Source: Falsirhodobacter xinxiangensis
GTDB lineage: Bacteria; Pseudomonadota; Alphaproteobacteria; Rhodobacterales; Rhodobacteraceae
Direction of reading: 5' to 3'
Assembly (NCBI RefSeq): GCF_004959935.1
Contig: NZ_SMYN01000007.1
Span: 1-64,000, forward strand
Length of the DNA stretch: 64,000 nucleotides
This document shows positions 7,825 to 15,582 of this stretch, in pieces (the stretch's first letter is position 1; each line of letters opens with the position of its first letter). Made by a program: the position numbers and the translations under genes. The notes under the pieces are model-generated. The model searched no databases and had not been told where the DNA came from. It was given only the letters and a program-made list of their open reading frames with translations.

Positions 7825-10080
7825 ATGAAAATCGCAGTCTTGGGCGCCGGCCCAACGGGTCTTTATTTCGCGATCAGCATGATGCTGCGCGACAAGGCCC
7901 ACGAGATCACCATCTATGAACGCAACGCGCCGGATGACACCTTCGGCTGGGGCGTCGTGCTGTCGGACGAAACGCTGGGCGCGCTGGCCACGAACGATCC
8001 GGCATCCGCCGCGACGATCCGCGAAAGCTTCGCCTATTGGGACGATATCCGCGTCGTCCGCGGGGCCGAGGAGATCACGACCTCGGGCCATGGGTTCTGC
8101 GGCATCGGGCGGATGCGCCTTCTGCTGCTGCTTCAGGCGCGCGCAAGGGAACTGGGCGTCACGATCCATTTCAAGCACAACGTGGACGACGCCGAATTCG
8201 ACCGCATCCGCGCCGAGAACGATATCGTCGTCGCGGCCGACGGTCTGAACAGCCGCACCCGAACACGGTTCGAGGATGCCTTCCGCCCCGAGGTGGACAT
8301 GCGCGCCAACAAGTTCGTCTGGCTGGGCACGAAACAGAAGTTCGACGACGCCTTCACCTTCATCTTCGAGCAGACCGAACACGGCTGGATCTGGGCGCAT
8401 GCCTATCAGTTCGACGCGGATACGGCGACCTTCATCGCCGAATGCAGCCAGCAGACCTATGACGGCTTCGGCTTCGGCGCCATGTCGCAGCAGGAAAGCA
8501 TCGCCGTGCTGGAACGGGTCTTCGCCGCGCATCTGGGCGGCCATGCGCTAATGACCAACGCGAACCACATCCGCGGTTCGGCATGGATCAACTTCCCCCG
8601 CGTCATCTGCGAGAAATGGCACCACGAGAATGTTGTCCTGCTGGGCGACGCCTCGGCCACCGCGCATTTTTCGATCGGGTCGGGCACCAAGCTGGGGCTG
8701 GAAAGCGCCATCGCGCTGGCCAACCACCTGCATGCGGGCGGCGATCTTGCGGCCTATCAGGAAGAGCGGAAGCTGGACGTGATCCGTCTGCAATCCGCCG
8801 CCCGCAATTCGACCGAATGGTTCGAGGATGTGGAGCGGTATCTTGGCCTGGACATGGTGCAGTTCAACTACTCCCTGCTGACCCGCAGCCAGCGCATCAG
8901 CCACGAGAACCTGCGCAAGCGCGACCCGAAATGGCTGGCCGAGGCCGAGGCGTGGTTCCAGCGCAGCGCCGGCGGCAACGGCGACCGCCGCCCGATGTTC
9001 GCCCCCTATGCCCTGCGCGACATGCGGCTGAAGAACCGCGTCGTCGTGTCCCCCATGGCGCAATACAAGGCGGTGGACGGCAATCCGACCGACTGGCATT
9101 TCGTCCATTACGCCGAACGCGCCAAGGGCGGCGCGGGTCTGGTCTTCACCGAAATGCTCTGCGTGTCCCCCGAGGGGCGGATCACCCCCGGCTGCCCCTG
9201 CATCGGTCCGGCGCAGGAACGCGCATGGGCGCGGCTGACCGCCTTCGTCCATACCGAGACGGACGCCAGGATCTGCGCTCAGATCGGCCATGCGGGGCGC
9301 AAGGGCGCGACGCGCGCGCCGTGGGACGGGATCGACCTGCCGATCGAGGATGGCTGGCCGCTGATCTCGGCCTCGGCGCTGCCCTATCTGCCGCAAAGCC
9401 AGACGCCACGGGCGATGGACCGCGCCGACATGGACTCGGTAAAGGCGCAGTTCGTCGCGGCAGTGCAATCGGCGGACCGCGCGGGCTTCGACATGATCGA
9501 AATGCACGCGGCGCACGGATATCTGCTCGCCTCGTTCCTGTCGCCCATCACCAACCGGCGCGATGACGCCTATGGCGGCAGTCTGGAAAACCGCCTGCGC
9601 TACCCGCTGGAGGTGTTCCACGCGATGCGCGACGCGTGGCCCGCAGGCAAGCCGATGACGGTCCGCATCTCGGCCCATGACTGGATCGAGGACGGGGTGA
9701 CCCCCGAGGACGCCGTGCTGATCGCCCAAGCCTTCCACGCGGCGGGCGCGGATGCGATCAACGTGTCCTCCGGGCAGACGGACAAGGCGGAGCGCCCCGT
9801 CTATGGCCGCATGTTCCAGGCCCCGTTCAGCGATCGCATCCGCAACGGGCTAGGCGTGCCGACCATGGTGGCGGGCAATATCTATGAACCCGACCACGTG
9901 AATTCGATCCTGATGGCGGGGCGTGCGGATCTGGTGCTGCTGGCCCGCCCGCATCTGGCCGACCCCTACTGGACGCTGCACGCGGCGGTGGCCTTGGGCG
10001 ATACCGAACAGGCATGGCCCGCCCCCTATGAAGGGGGCCGCCGTCAGGCGAACACGCTGGCCGAACGGGCGCGGGCATGA
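7825..10080 (+). CDS. Fused flavin monooxygenase / old-yellow-enzyme: 2-aminobenzoyl-CoA monooxygenase/reductase or salicylyl-CoA 5-hydroxylase type
   Basis: A 751-residue fusion. Residues 1 to about 385 form an FAD aromatic hydroxylase ([12 protein letters not shown] near residue 6, and the second FAD motif [14 protein letters not shown] near residue 273). Residues about 390-745 form an old-yellow-enzyme domain ([30 protein letters not shown], and the [14 protein letters not shown] barrel motif). This domain order is that of 2-aminobenzoyl-CoA monooxygenase/reductase, which hydroxylates and partly reduces anthraniloyl-CoA, and of proteins annotated as salicylyl-CoA 5-hydroxylase fusions. Neighbours favour anthraniloyl-CoA: a RidA deaminase follows, and an isatin-hydrolase-like gene lies beyond. 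It heads a five-gene operon with ATGA overlaps. Confidence 0.88.
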   Translation: MKIAVLGAGPTGLYFAISMMLRDKAHEITIYERNAPDDTFGWGVVLSDETLGALATNDPASAATIRESFAYWDDIRVVRGAEEITTSGHGFCGIGRMRLLLLLQARARELGVTIHFKHNVDDAEFDRIRAENDIVVAADGLNSRTRTRFEDAFRPEVDMRANKFVWLGTKQKFDDAFTFIFEQTEHGWIWAHAYQFDADTATFIAECSQQTYDGFGFGAMSQQESIAVLERVFAAHLGGHALMTNANHIRGSAWINFPRVICEKWHHENVVLLGDASATAHFSIGSGTKLGLESAIALANHLHAGGDLAAYQEERKLDVIRLQSAARNSTEWFEDVERYLGLDMVQFNYSLLTRSQRISHENLRKRDPKWLAEAEAWFQRSAGGNGDRRPMFAPYALRDMRLKNRVVVSPMAQYKAVDGNPTDWHFVHYAERAKGGAGLVFTEMLCVSPEGRITPGCPCIGPAQERAWARLTAFVHTETDARICAQIGHAGRKGATRAPWDGIDLPIEDGWPLISASALPYLPQSQTPRAMDRADMDSVKAQFVAAVQSADRAGFDMIEMHAAHGYLLASFLSPITNRRDDAYGGSLENRLRYPLEVFHAMRDAWPAGKPMTVRISAHDWIEDGVTPEDAVLIAQAFHAAGADAINVSSGQTDKAERPVYGRMFQAPFSDRIRNGLGVPTMVAGNIYEPDHVNSILMAGRADLVLLARPHLADPYWTLHAAVALGDTEQAWPAPYEGGRRQANTLAERARA

Positions 10081-10781
10081 GGCGCGCGCTGGTCACGGGC
10101 GGCGGCAGCGGCGCGGGGGCGGTCATCGCCCGCGCGCTGGCCGATGGCGGCGTCGCGGTCACGGTCTGCGGGCGCAGGCCCATCGACGCACCGGGCATGA
10201 CCTCGGCCATCTGCGACGTGACGGACGAGGCGCAGATCGCGGCGCTGTTCGCGGATCACGGGCCGTTCGACATCGTGATCGCCAATGCCGGCGCATCGGA
10301 ATCCGCGCCCTTCGTCCGGACCGACAAAGCCGCGCTGGACCGGATGCTGGCCGTGAACGTGACCGGTACCTTCCTGACCTTCCGCGAGGCCGCCCGCACC
10401 ATGGGCGAAGGCGGACGGATGATCGCCATCGCCTCGACCGCCGGGCTGAAGGGGTATGCCTATGTCGCGCCCTATGCGGCGGCGAAACATGCTGTCGTGG
10501 GCATGGTGAAATCCGTGGCGCTGGAGCTGGCGGGGCGCGGCATCACCGTGAACGCCGTCTGCCCCGGCTTCATGGAAACCGAGATGACCGCCGCATCCAT
10601 CGCCCGCATCATGGAAAAGACCGGCCGGACCGAGGCAGAGGCCCGCGCCGCGCTGACGACCAACCCGATGGGAAAGCTGGTCGATCCGGACGATGTGGCG
10701 CAGGCGGTGCTCTGGCTCTGCGGGCCGGGATCGGGCATGGTGACGGGCCAGACCATCGCCATCTCCGGGGGGGAAACATGA
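10077..10781 (+). CDS. SDR family 3-hydroxyacyl-CoA dehydrogenase-like oxidoreductase
   Basis: A 234-residue SDR with [21 protein letters not shown], the catalytic triad in [21 protein letters not shown], and [13 protein letters not shown] at the end. It overlaps both neighbours by ATGA. In an operon behind an aminobenzoyl-CoA monooxygenase/reductase, a dehydrogenase of cyclic 3-hydroxyacyl-CoA intermediates is the natural assignment, because that pathway finishes by beta-oxidation-like steps. The substrate is inferred from context. Confidence 0.87.
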   Translation: MRRALVTGGGSGAGAVIARALADGGVAVTVCGRRPIDAPGMTSAICDVTDEAQIAALFADHGPFDIVIANAGASESAPFVRTDKAALDRMLAVNVTGTFLTFREAARTMGEGGRMIAIASTAGLKGYAYVAPYAAAKHAVVGMVKSVALELAGRGITVNAVCPGFMETEMTAASIARIMEKTGRTEAEARAALTTNPMGKLVDPDDVAQAVLWLCGPGSGMVTGQTIAISGGET

Positions 10782-11212
10782 CCGACGCCTCGCGTCAAAG
10801 GCTGCGCCTTTGGCTGAACATGCTGAAGGCCACGCGGCATGTGGAGCTTGAGGTGCGCGAACGCCTGCGGGTCGATTTCGACACGACGCTGCCGCGCTTC
10901 GACGTGCTGGCCGTGCTGTCGCGCCACCCCGAGGGGCTGCGCCTGTCCGACCTGTCGAAAGAGCTGATGGTGTCCAACGGCAACGTGACCGTCGTGGTGG
11001 ACCGGCTGGCCGAGGACGCTCTGGTCGAACGCCTGCCCGTCCCGGGCGACCGGCGCGCGTGGCAGGTGCGGCTGACCCCGGCGGGCGAGGGCGCGATCCG
11101 GGCCATGACCGACGCGCATCGCGACTGGATCGACCGGCTGTTCGGCGGGCTGGACGATGCGCAGATCGCCGCCGCCATCGACACGCTTTCGGCGATACGG
11201 AAACCCGCATGA
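10778..11212 (+). CDS. MarR family transcriptional regulator
   Basis: A 144-residue winged-helix repressor. The core is FDVLAVLSRHPEGLRLSDLSKELMVSNGNVTVVVDRL, followed by the wing VPGDRRAWQVRLTPAG. It lies inside the oxygenase operon, between the SDR and a thioesterase, overlapping both by ATGA. MarR proteins of aromatic pathways commonly sense the free acid or the CoA thioester. Candidate sites are the dyad at 7744-7766 and the inverted repeat at 12147-12166. Confidence 0.92.
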   Translation: MTDASRQRLRLWLNMLKATRHVELEVRERLRVDFDTTLPRFDVLAVLSRHPEGLRLSDLSKELMVSNGNVTVVVDRLAEDALVERLPVPGDRRAWQVRLTPAGEGAIRAMTDAHRDWIDRLFGGLDDAQIAAAIDTLSAIRKPA

Positions 11213-11622
11213 CCTTCCGCCAGACCCGCATCGTCGAATTCCAGCACTGCGACCCGGCCGGGATCGTCTTCTATCCCCGCTATTTCGAGATGGTGTCCTC
11301 GGTGATCGAGCGGTTCTTCACCGACGCGCTGGGCTTCGGGTTCGGCGCGAACATGAAGCGCGGCATCGGCGTGCCCACGGCGCGGATCGCGGTGGATTTC
11401 CACGCGCCGTCGCGGCTTGAAGACAGCCTCGACTTCGCGCTGGTGGTGACCCGCATCGGCAACAGTTCCGCCGATTACCGCCTGATCTGCACCTGCCACC
11501 AGCCACGGTTCACCGCCACGGGAACGCTGGTGCATTACGACTTCACCGCCGGGCGTTCCGCGCCCTGGCCCGACGATCTTCGCGCGGGTCTTGCCCGCCA
11601 CCTTGCCACGGAGCCCGCATGA
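11209..11622 (+). CDS. 4HBT-type acyl-CoA thioesterase
   Basis: A 137-residue hotdog protein. The active-site loop FQHCDPAGIVFYPRYFEMV has the Asp of the 4-hydroxybenzoyl-CoA thioesterase group. The tail PWPDDLRAGLARHL closely matches the thioesterase at 5242-5652 on the other strand. It is coupled by ATGA overlap to the MarR gene before and the RidA gene after. A likely role is releasing a CoA product or rescuing CoA from dead-end aryl-CoA esters. Confidence 0.88.
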   Translation: MTFRQTRIVEFQHCDPAGIVFYPRYFEMVSSVIERFFTDALGFGFGANMKRGIGVPTARIAVDFHAPSRLEDSLDFALVVTRIGNSSADYRLICTCHQPRFTATGTLVHYDFTAGRSAPWPDDLRAGLARHLATEPA

Positions 11623-12029
11623 CCCCCCACCAATTCCTGAACCCCGAAGGCTGGAAACCGGCCAAGGGATACGCCAACGGCATGCTTGCCGCCGAGGGCC
11701 GCGTCGTCGCGCTGGGCGGGCTGATCGGCTGGAACGAGCAGCAGGAGTTCGAACATGCCGACCTTGCGGGCCAGTTCGGGCAGACGCTGGAAAACATCGT
11801 GGCCGTGCTGGCCGAGGCGGGCGCGGGGCCGGAACATCTGGTGCGCCTGACATGGTATATCACCGACCGCGACGAATACCTGTCCAGCCTGAAGGAGATC
11901 GGCGCGCATTACCGCCGGGTCATCGGGCGTCATTTCCCCGCGATGGCGGTGGTGCAGGTCGTGTCCCTGATGGAGGCCGAAGCCAAGGTGGAGATCGAGG
12001 CGACGGCGGTTCTGCCCATGGCGAAATGA
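11619..12029 (+). CDS. RidA/YjgF/UK114 family enamine/imine deaminase
   Basis: A 136-residue RidA-family protein with LGGLIGWNEQQEFEHADLAGQFGQTLENI, then HLVRLTWYITDRDEY and the C-terminal segment AMAVVQVVSLMEAEAKVEIEATAV. RidA proteins hydrolyse enamine/imine intermediates. The product of 2-aminobenzoyl-CoA monooxygenase/reductase is an enamine (2-amino-cyclohexene-carboxyl-CoA type), so a dedicated deaminase here is chemically sensible. It is the last gene of the operon, overlapping the thioesterase by ATGA. Confidence 0.9.
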   Translation: MTPHQFLNPEGWKPAKGYANGMLAAEGRVVALGGLIGWNEQQEFEHADLAGQFGQTLENIVAVLAEAGAGPEHLVRLTWYITDRDEYLSSLKEIGAHYRRVIGRHFPAMAVVQVVSLMEAEAKVEIEATAVLPMAK

Positions 12030-12041
12030 ATCGCTTGATTG

Positions 12042-12051
12042 TTTGATCAAA
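12042..12051. promoter_or_regulatory. TTTGATCAAA operator candidate, distal copy
   Basis: A perfect palindrome 13 bp after the RidA stop and 149 bp before the isatin-hydrolase start. It is the first of two identical sites whose centres are 58 bp apart. Confidence 0.6.
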
Positions 12052-12099
12052 TGCAAGGATGCTGTTTCAATCGGCATCCGACGCGCCATCTGCCCGGCA

Positions 12100-12109
12100 T
12101 TTGATCAAA
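12100..12109. promoter_or_regulatory. TTTGATCAAA operator candidate, proximal copy
   Basis: The second perfect copy, 91 bp before the isatin-hydrolase start codon. Paired sites in one gap suggest cooperative binding or a short DNA loop. A weaker half-like sequence (GTTGATCGG) follows at about 12132. Confidence 0.6.
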
Positions 12110-12146
12110 CCCCGGCACAAAGCGGCACATCGGTTGATCGGCCCTG

Positions 12147-12166
12147 AAATATGCGTTTGCATATTT
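12147..12166. promoter_or_regulatory. Perfect inverted repeat before the isatin-hydrolase gene, MarR-type operator candidate
   Basis: Arms AAATATGC (12147-12154) and GCATATTT (12159-12166) flank the spacer GTTT. This is the size and AT-rich character usual for MarR operators. It lies 34 bp upstream of the ATG at 12201, where it could cover the promoter. The MarR gene at 12983 is in the same operon, and a second is at 10778. It could also fold as a small hairpin in the leader RNA. Confidence 0.55.
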
Positions 12167-12200
12167 TTAAACAAGAAACATCAACGGGAGAGATTCACGA

Positions 12201-12983
12201 ATGCCAGCCACACTGACCCAGCTTGCCACCGCGCTTTCGTCCGGCCAGATCCGCGTCGTCGATTGCACCGCCACCTTGGGCCCGAAGACACCGCTGCTGA
12301 AGCTGCCCCCCGAAATCGCCGACGACACCCCCCCGATCGAGATCCACCAGATTTCGAAATACGGCGATCGCGGCCCGTTCTGGGCCTGGAACTGGCTGAA
12401 GCTGGGCGAACATTCCGGCACGCATTTCGACGCGCCGCACCATTGGATCACGGGCCGCGATTATCCCGACGGCGCGACCGACACGATCGACGCGCAGAAC
12501 TTCGTCGCTCCCGCCAACGTCATCGACTGTTCCGCGCAGGCCGCCGAGAACCCCGATTTCCTGCTGACCGCCGAAGGCGTCAAGGCGTGGGAGGCCGAAC
12601 ATGGCGAGATCGGCGCGGGCGAATGGGTCTTGATGCGGACCGACTGGTGCAAACGCAACCATGACGAGGCGCTGTATCTGAACGCGGACGAGACCGGGCC
12701 GCACACCCCCGGCCCATCCGCCGACTGCGTCCGCTATCTGATGGAAAAGAAGGTGCTGGGCTGGGGCACCGAATGCATCGGCACCGATGCCGGCGCAGCC
12801 GGCGGGTTCGAGCCGCCCTTCCCCGCGCATAACCTGCTGCACGCGAACAACCGCTATGGCCTTGCCTCGCTGGTCAACCTGTCGGAACTGCCGCCCAAGG
12901 GTGCGATCCTGATCGCCGCGCCCCTGAAGATCGAAGCCGGCACCGGCAGCCCGATCCGCGCGCTGGCGCTGGTTCCCGCCTGA
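12201..12983 (+). CDS. Cyclase-family metal hydrolase, isatin-hydrolase-like (alternatively kynurenine formamidase)
   Basis: A 260-residue member of the cyclase family (PF04199). The metal motif HxGTHxDxPxH is complete: H71, H75, D77, P79 and H81. Isatin hydrolases are about this long and have an aromatic-rich segment just before the motif, here FWAWNW; bacterial kynurenine formamidases of the family are nearer 210 residues. Isatin hydrolase opens the lactam of isatin to isatinate. The next genes encode a 2-oxoacid:ferredoxin-oxidoreductase-like enzyme that could use isatinate, and no kynureninase is visible. Two TTTGATCAAA sites and a MarR-like inverted repeat precede it. The substrate choice is inference. 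Confidence 0.8.
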   Translation: MPATLTQLATALSSGQIRVVDCTATLGPKTPLLKLPPEIADDTPPIEIHQISKYGDRGPFWAWNWLKLGEHSGTHFDAPHHWITGRDYPDGATDTIDAQNFVAPANVIDCSAQAAENPDFLLTAEGVKAWEAEHGEIGAGEWVLMRTDWCKRNHDEALYLNADETGPHTPGPSADCVRYLMEKKVLGWGTECIGTDAGAAGGFEPPFPAHNLLHANNRYGLASLVNLSELPPKGAILIAAPLKIEAGTGSPIRALALVPA

Positions 12984-13408
12984 TGCGCGACTTCGCCCCC
13001 TATCTGATGAACCGCATCATGGCCCGCTATAACGCGGGGGTCGCCGATGCCTTGGCGGCCGAGGGGGTGAGCGTGCCACAGATGCGGACCCTTGCCGTGC
13101 TGGTGCAGCAGGGTCCGCGCACGATCAACGAATTGTCGGTGCTGACAGTCATCAAGCAATCCACCCTGTCGCGCACCCTTGACGCGATGGAGGCGGCGGG
13201 CCTCGTGCGGCGCGAGCCGTGCGAGACCGACAGCCGCGTGCGCCACATCCACCTGACGGATGCCGGCCGCGCCGCCCACGACCGCGCCTGGCCCGCGATG
13301 CAGCGCGCCGAATCCGCGCTGTTCGCCGCCATCCCCGAAGATGAACGCGCGGCCTTCACCCGAACCCTGACGCGGATACTCGGCAGCATCCGCCACCACG
13401 ATTTCTGA
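12983..13408 (+). CDS. MarR family transcriptional regulator
   Basis: A 141-residue MarR protein with SVPQMRTLAVLVQQGPRTINELSVLTVIKQSTLSRTLDAMEAAGL and the wing CETDSRVRHIHLTDAG. Its ATG overlaps the hydrolase stop by one base (TGATG), so the regulator is co-expressed with the pathway. It probably binds the inverted repeat at 12147-12166 and responds to a pathway intermediate. Confidence 0.92.
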   Translation: MRDFAPYLMNRIMARYNAGVADALAAEGVSVPQMRTLAVLVQQGPRTINELSVLTVIKQSTLSRTLDAMEAAGLVRREPCETDSRVRHIHLTDAGRAAHDRAWPAMQRAESALFAAIPEDERAAFTRTLTRILGSIRHHDF

Positions 13409-13425
13409 CGCCAGAGGAGAGCCCC

Positions 13426-15573
13426 ATGGCAGAACGGTCATTCAAGAAGGAAGTCGAGCAGCTGCGCATGGGCGCGGGCGGCACCTTCCGCGGCGAGGGT
13501 ATCCTTGCCGTCACCAAGGCATTGCTGGAAAACGGCGTCGGCTATGTCGGCGGCTATCAGGGATCGCCGATCAGCCACCTGATGGACGTGTTCTCGGACG
13601 CGCAGGACCTGCTCGGCGAATACGGCGTCCATTTCGAAAACTCGGCATCCGAGGCGACGGCGGCGGCGATGCTGGCGGCGTCGGTGAACTATCCCATCCG
13701 CGGGGCGGTCGCGTTCAAATCGACCGTGGGCACGAACGTGGCGTCCGACGCTTTGGCGAACCTCGCCTCGGGCGGGGTGACGGGCGGCGCGCTGGTGATC
13801 CTGGGCGAGGATTACGGCGAGGGCTCGTCCATCATGCAGGAACGCAGCCATGCCTTCGCGATGAAAAGCCAGATGTGGCTCTTGGACCCGCGCCCGAACC
13901 TGACATCCATCGTTGCGGCGGTGGGGCATGGGTTCCGCCTGTCCGAGGCGTCGAACACCCCCGTGATGATGCAGATGCGGGTGAAATCCTGCCACGTCCA
14001 CGGCCATTTCACCGCCGCCGACAACCAGCGCCCGCAGATGACCGTGTCCGAGGCGCTGGAGAACCCGAAACGCGATCTGGGCCGCATCGTCCTGCCCCCC
14101 GCCGTCTTCGTGCACGAGGCCGAGAAGGTCGAGAAACGCTGGCCCAATGCCGTGCGCTATGTGCTTGAAAACAACGTCAACGAATTCTTCGGCAACGACG
14201 CGTCGAAGATCGGCCTGATCGTGCAGGGCGGCACCTATAACGGCGTGATCCGCGCGCTGAACCGTCTGGGGCTGGCCGACATCTATGGCGACACGGACAT
14301 CCATATCCTGTGCCTGAACGCGGTCTATCCGCTGTGCGACGGGCAGATCCTCGACTTCTGCGACGGCAAGGATGCGGTGCTGGTGGTCGAGGAAGGGCAG
14401 CCGAACTTCATCGAGCAAGCCATCGGCCACAGGCTGTATCAGGCAGGCCGCAAGACGGTGCTGATGGGCAAGGGGCCGCTGCCGATGGCGGGGGAATACA
14501 CCGGCCAGAAGCTGGTGGACGGCATCGCGGCGTTTCTGCGCGACCACGCGCCGAACATGCTGCTGCCCGCCAAATCCAAGGCGAACGAGCCGGAACAGAC
14601 CGAGATCCCGAACCTGGCCGAGGTTCTTCCGGGCCGCCCGCCGGGTTTCTGCACCGGCTGCCCCGAACGGCCCATCTTCGCCGCGACGAAACTGGTGCAG
14701 CAGGAGTTGGGCGAGCATCACATCGCCTCCGACATCGGCTGCCATCTGTTTTCGATCATGCCGCCCTTCGACATCGGATCGACCACGATGGGCTATGGCC
14801 TTGGCCCTGCATCCGCATCCGCGCTGCAAAACCGCGACAAGGACGGCAAGCGGTCGATCAGCTTTGTCGGCGATGGCGGGTTCTGGCATAACGGGCTGAC
14901 GTCATCCATCGGCAACGCCTCGTTCAACAAGCATGACGGCGTGATCGTGATCGTGGACAACCACTATGCCGCCGCCACGGGGGGGCAGGATGTGTTGTCG
15001 TCCCGCGCCAAGAACAAGAGCCGCAAGACGAACAACCCGATCAGCGACGCCGTGCGCGGAATGGGCGTGAAATGGGTGCGCCAGATCGACCGCACCTATG
15101 ACGTGACCAAAATGCGCGACACGCTGAAGGAAGCACTGACCAGCAAGGAAGAAGGGCCGAAGGTCATCGTCGCATCCTCGGAATGTATGCTGAACCGCCA
15201 GCGCCGCGAAAAGCCGCTGCTGGCCAAGGCGACCAAGGACGGCAAGCGCACCGTCAAACCCCGTTTCGGCGTGGACGAGGACATCTGCACCGGCGATCAC
15301 GCCTGCATGCGGCTGTCGGGCTGCCCATCCCTGTCGGTCAAGGACACGGGCGATCCGCTGCGCGACGACCCGGTGGCGCATATCGACCAGACCTGCGTCG
15401 GCTGCGGCAACTGTGGCGAGGTGGCGGATGCCGCCGTCCTCTGCCCCAGCTTCTGGCAGGCCGAGGTCGTGTCGAACCCCACCCCCGCCGAGACGCGCCG
15501 CGCCTCTCGCGCCGCCCGGATCATGGGCTGGCTGCAAGCCCGCCGCGACGCCAAACGTCTTACATTCGCCTGA
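13426..15573 (+). CDS. Indolepyruvate ferredoxin oxidoreductase alpha-like subunit (TPP-dependent 2-oxoacid oxidoreductase)
   Basis: A 715-residue IorA-type subunit. The N-terminal pyrimidine-binding domain (about 10-190) has GGYQGSPISHLMD. The TPP domain (about 405-590) has GFCTGCPERPIF, DIGCHLFSIMPPFDIG and the GDGGFWHNG...DNHYAAATGGQD cofactor motif. The C-terminal ferredoxin domain has two cysteine clusters: one with C-x5-C-x5-CP spacing and one with CxxCxxCx8CP. Family members convert aryl 2-oxoacids plus CoA to aryl-CoA, CO2 and reduced carrier. Here isatinate (2-aminophenylglyoxylate) giving anthraniloyl-CoA would fit the neighbours. The spacing in the first cluster is unusual and may mean one cluster is lost or altered. 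Confidence 0.88.
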   Translation: MAERSFKKEVEQLRMGAGGTFRGEGILAVTKALLENGVGYVGGYQGSPISHLMDVFSDAQDLLGEYGVHFENSASEATAAAMLAASVNYPIRGAVAFKSTVGTNVASDALANLASGGVTGGALVILGEDYGEGSSIMQERSHAFAMKSQMWLLDPRPNLTSIVAAVGHGFRLSEASNTPVMMQMRVKSCHVHGHFTAADNQRPQMTVSEALENPKRDLGRIVLPPAVFVHEAEKVEKRWPNAVRYVLENNVNEFFGNDASKIGLIVQGGTYNGVIRALNRLGLADIYGDTDIHILCLNAVYPLCDGQILDFCDGKDAVLVVEEGQPNFIEQAIGHRLYQAGRKTVLMGKGPLPMAGEYTGQKLVDGIAAFLRDHAPNMLLPAKSKANEPEQTEIPNLAEVLPGRPPGFCTGCPERPIFAATKLVQQELGEHHIASDIGCHLFSIMPPFDIGSTTMGYGLGPASASALQNRDKDGKRSISFVGDGGFWHNGLTSSIGNASFNKHDGVIVIVDNHYAAATGGQDVLSSRAKNKSRKTNNPISDAVRGMGVKWVRQIDRTYDVTKMRDTLKEALTSKEEGPKVIVASSECMLNRQRREKPLLAKATKDGKRTVKPRFGVDEDICTGDHACMRLSGCPSLSVKDTGDPLRDDPVAHIDQTCVGCGNCGEVADAAVLCPSFWQAEVVSNPTPAETRRASRAARIMGWLQARRDAKRLTFA

Positions 15574-15582
15574 AGGCCCGCC

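Noticed and set aside
12201-12983. Assignment as kynurenine formamidase (KynB) working with the TDO-like protein
   Set aside because: Not excluded, but set second: length is nearer isatin hydrolases, no kynureninase is visible, and the operon partner acts on aryl 2-oxoacids.
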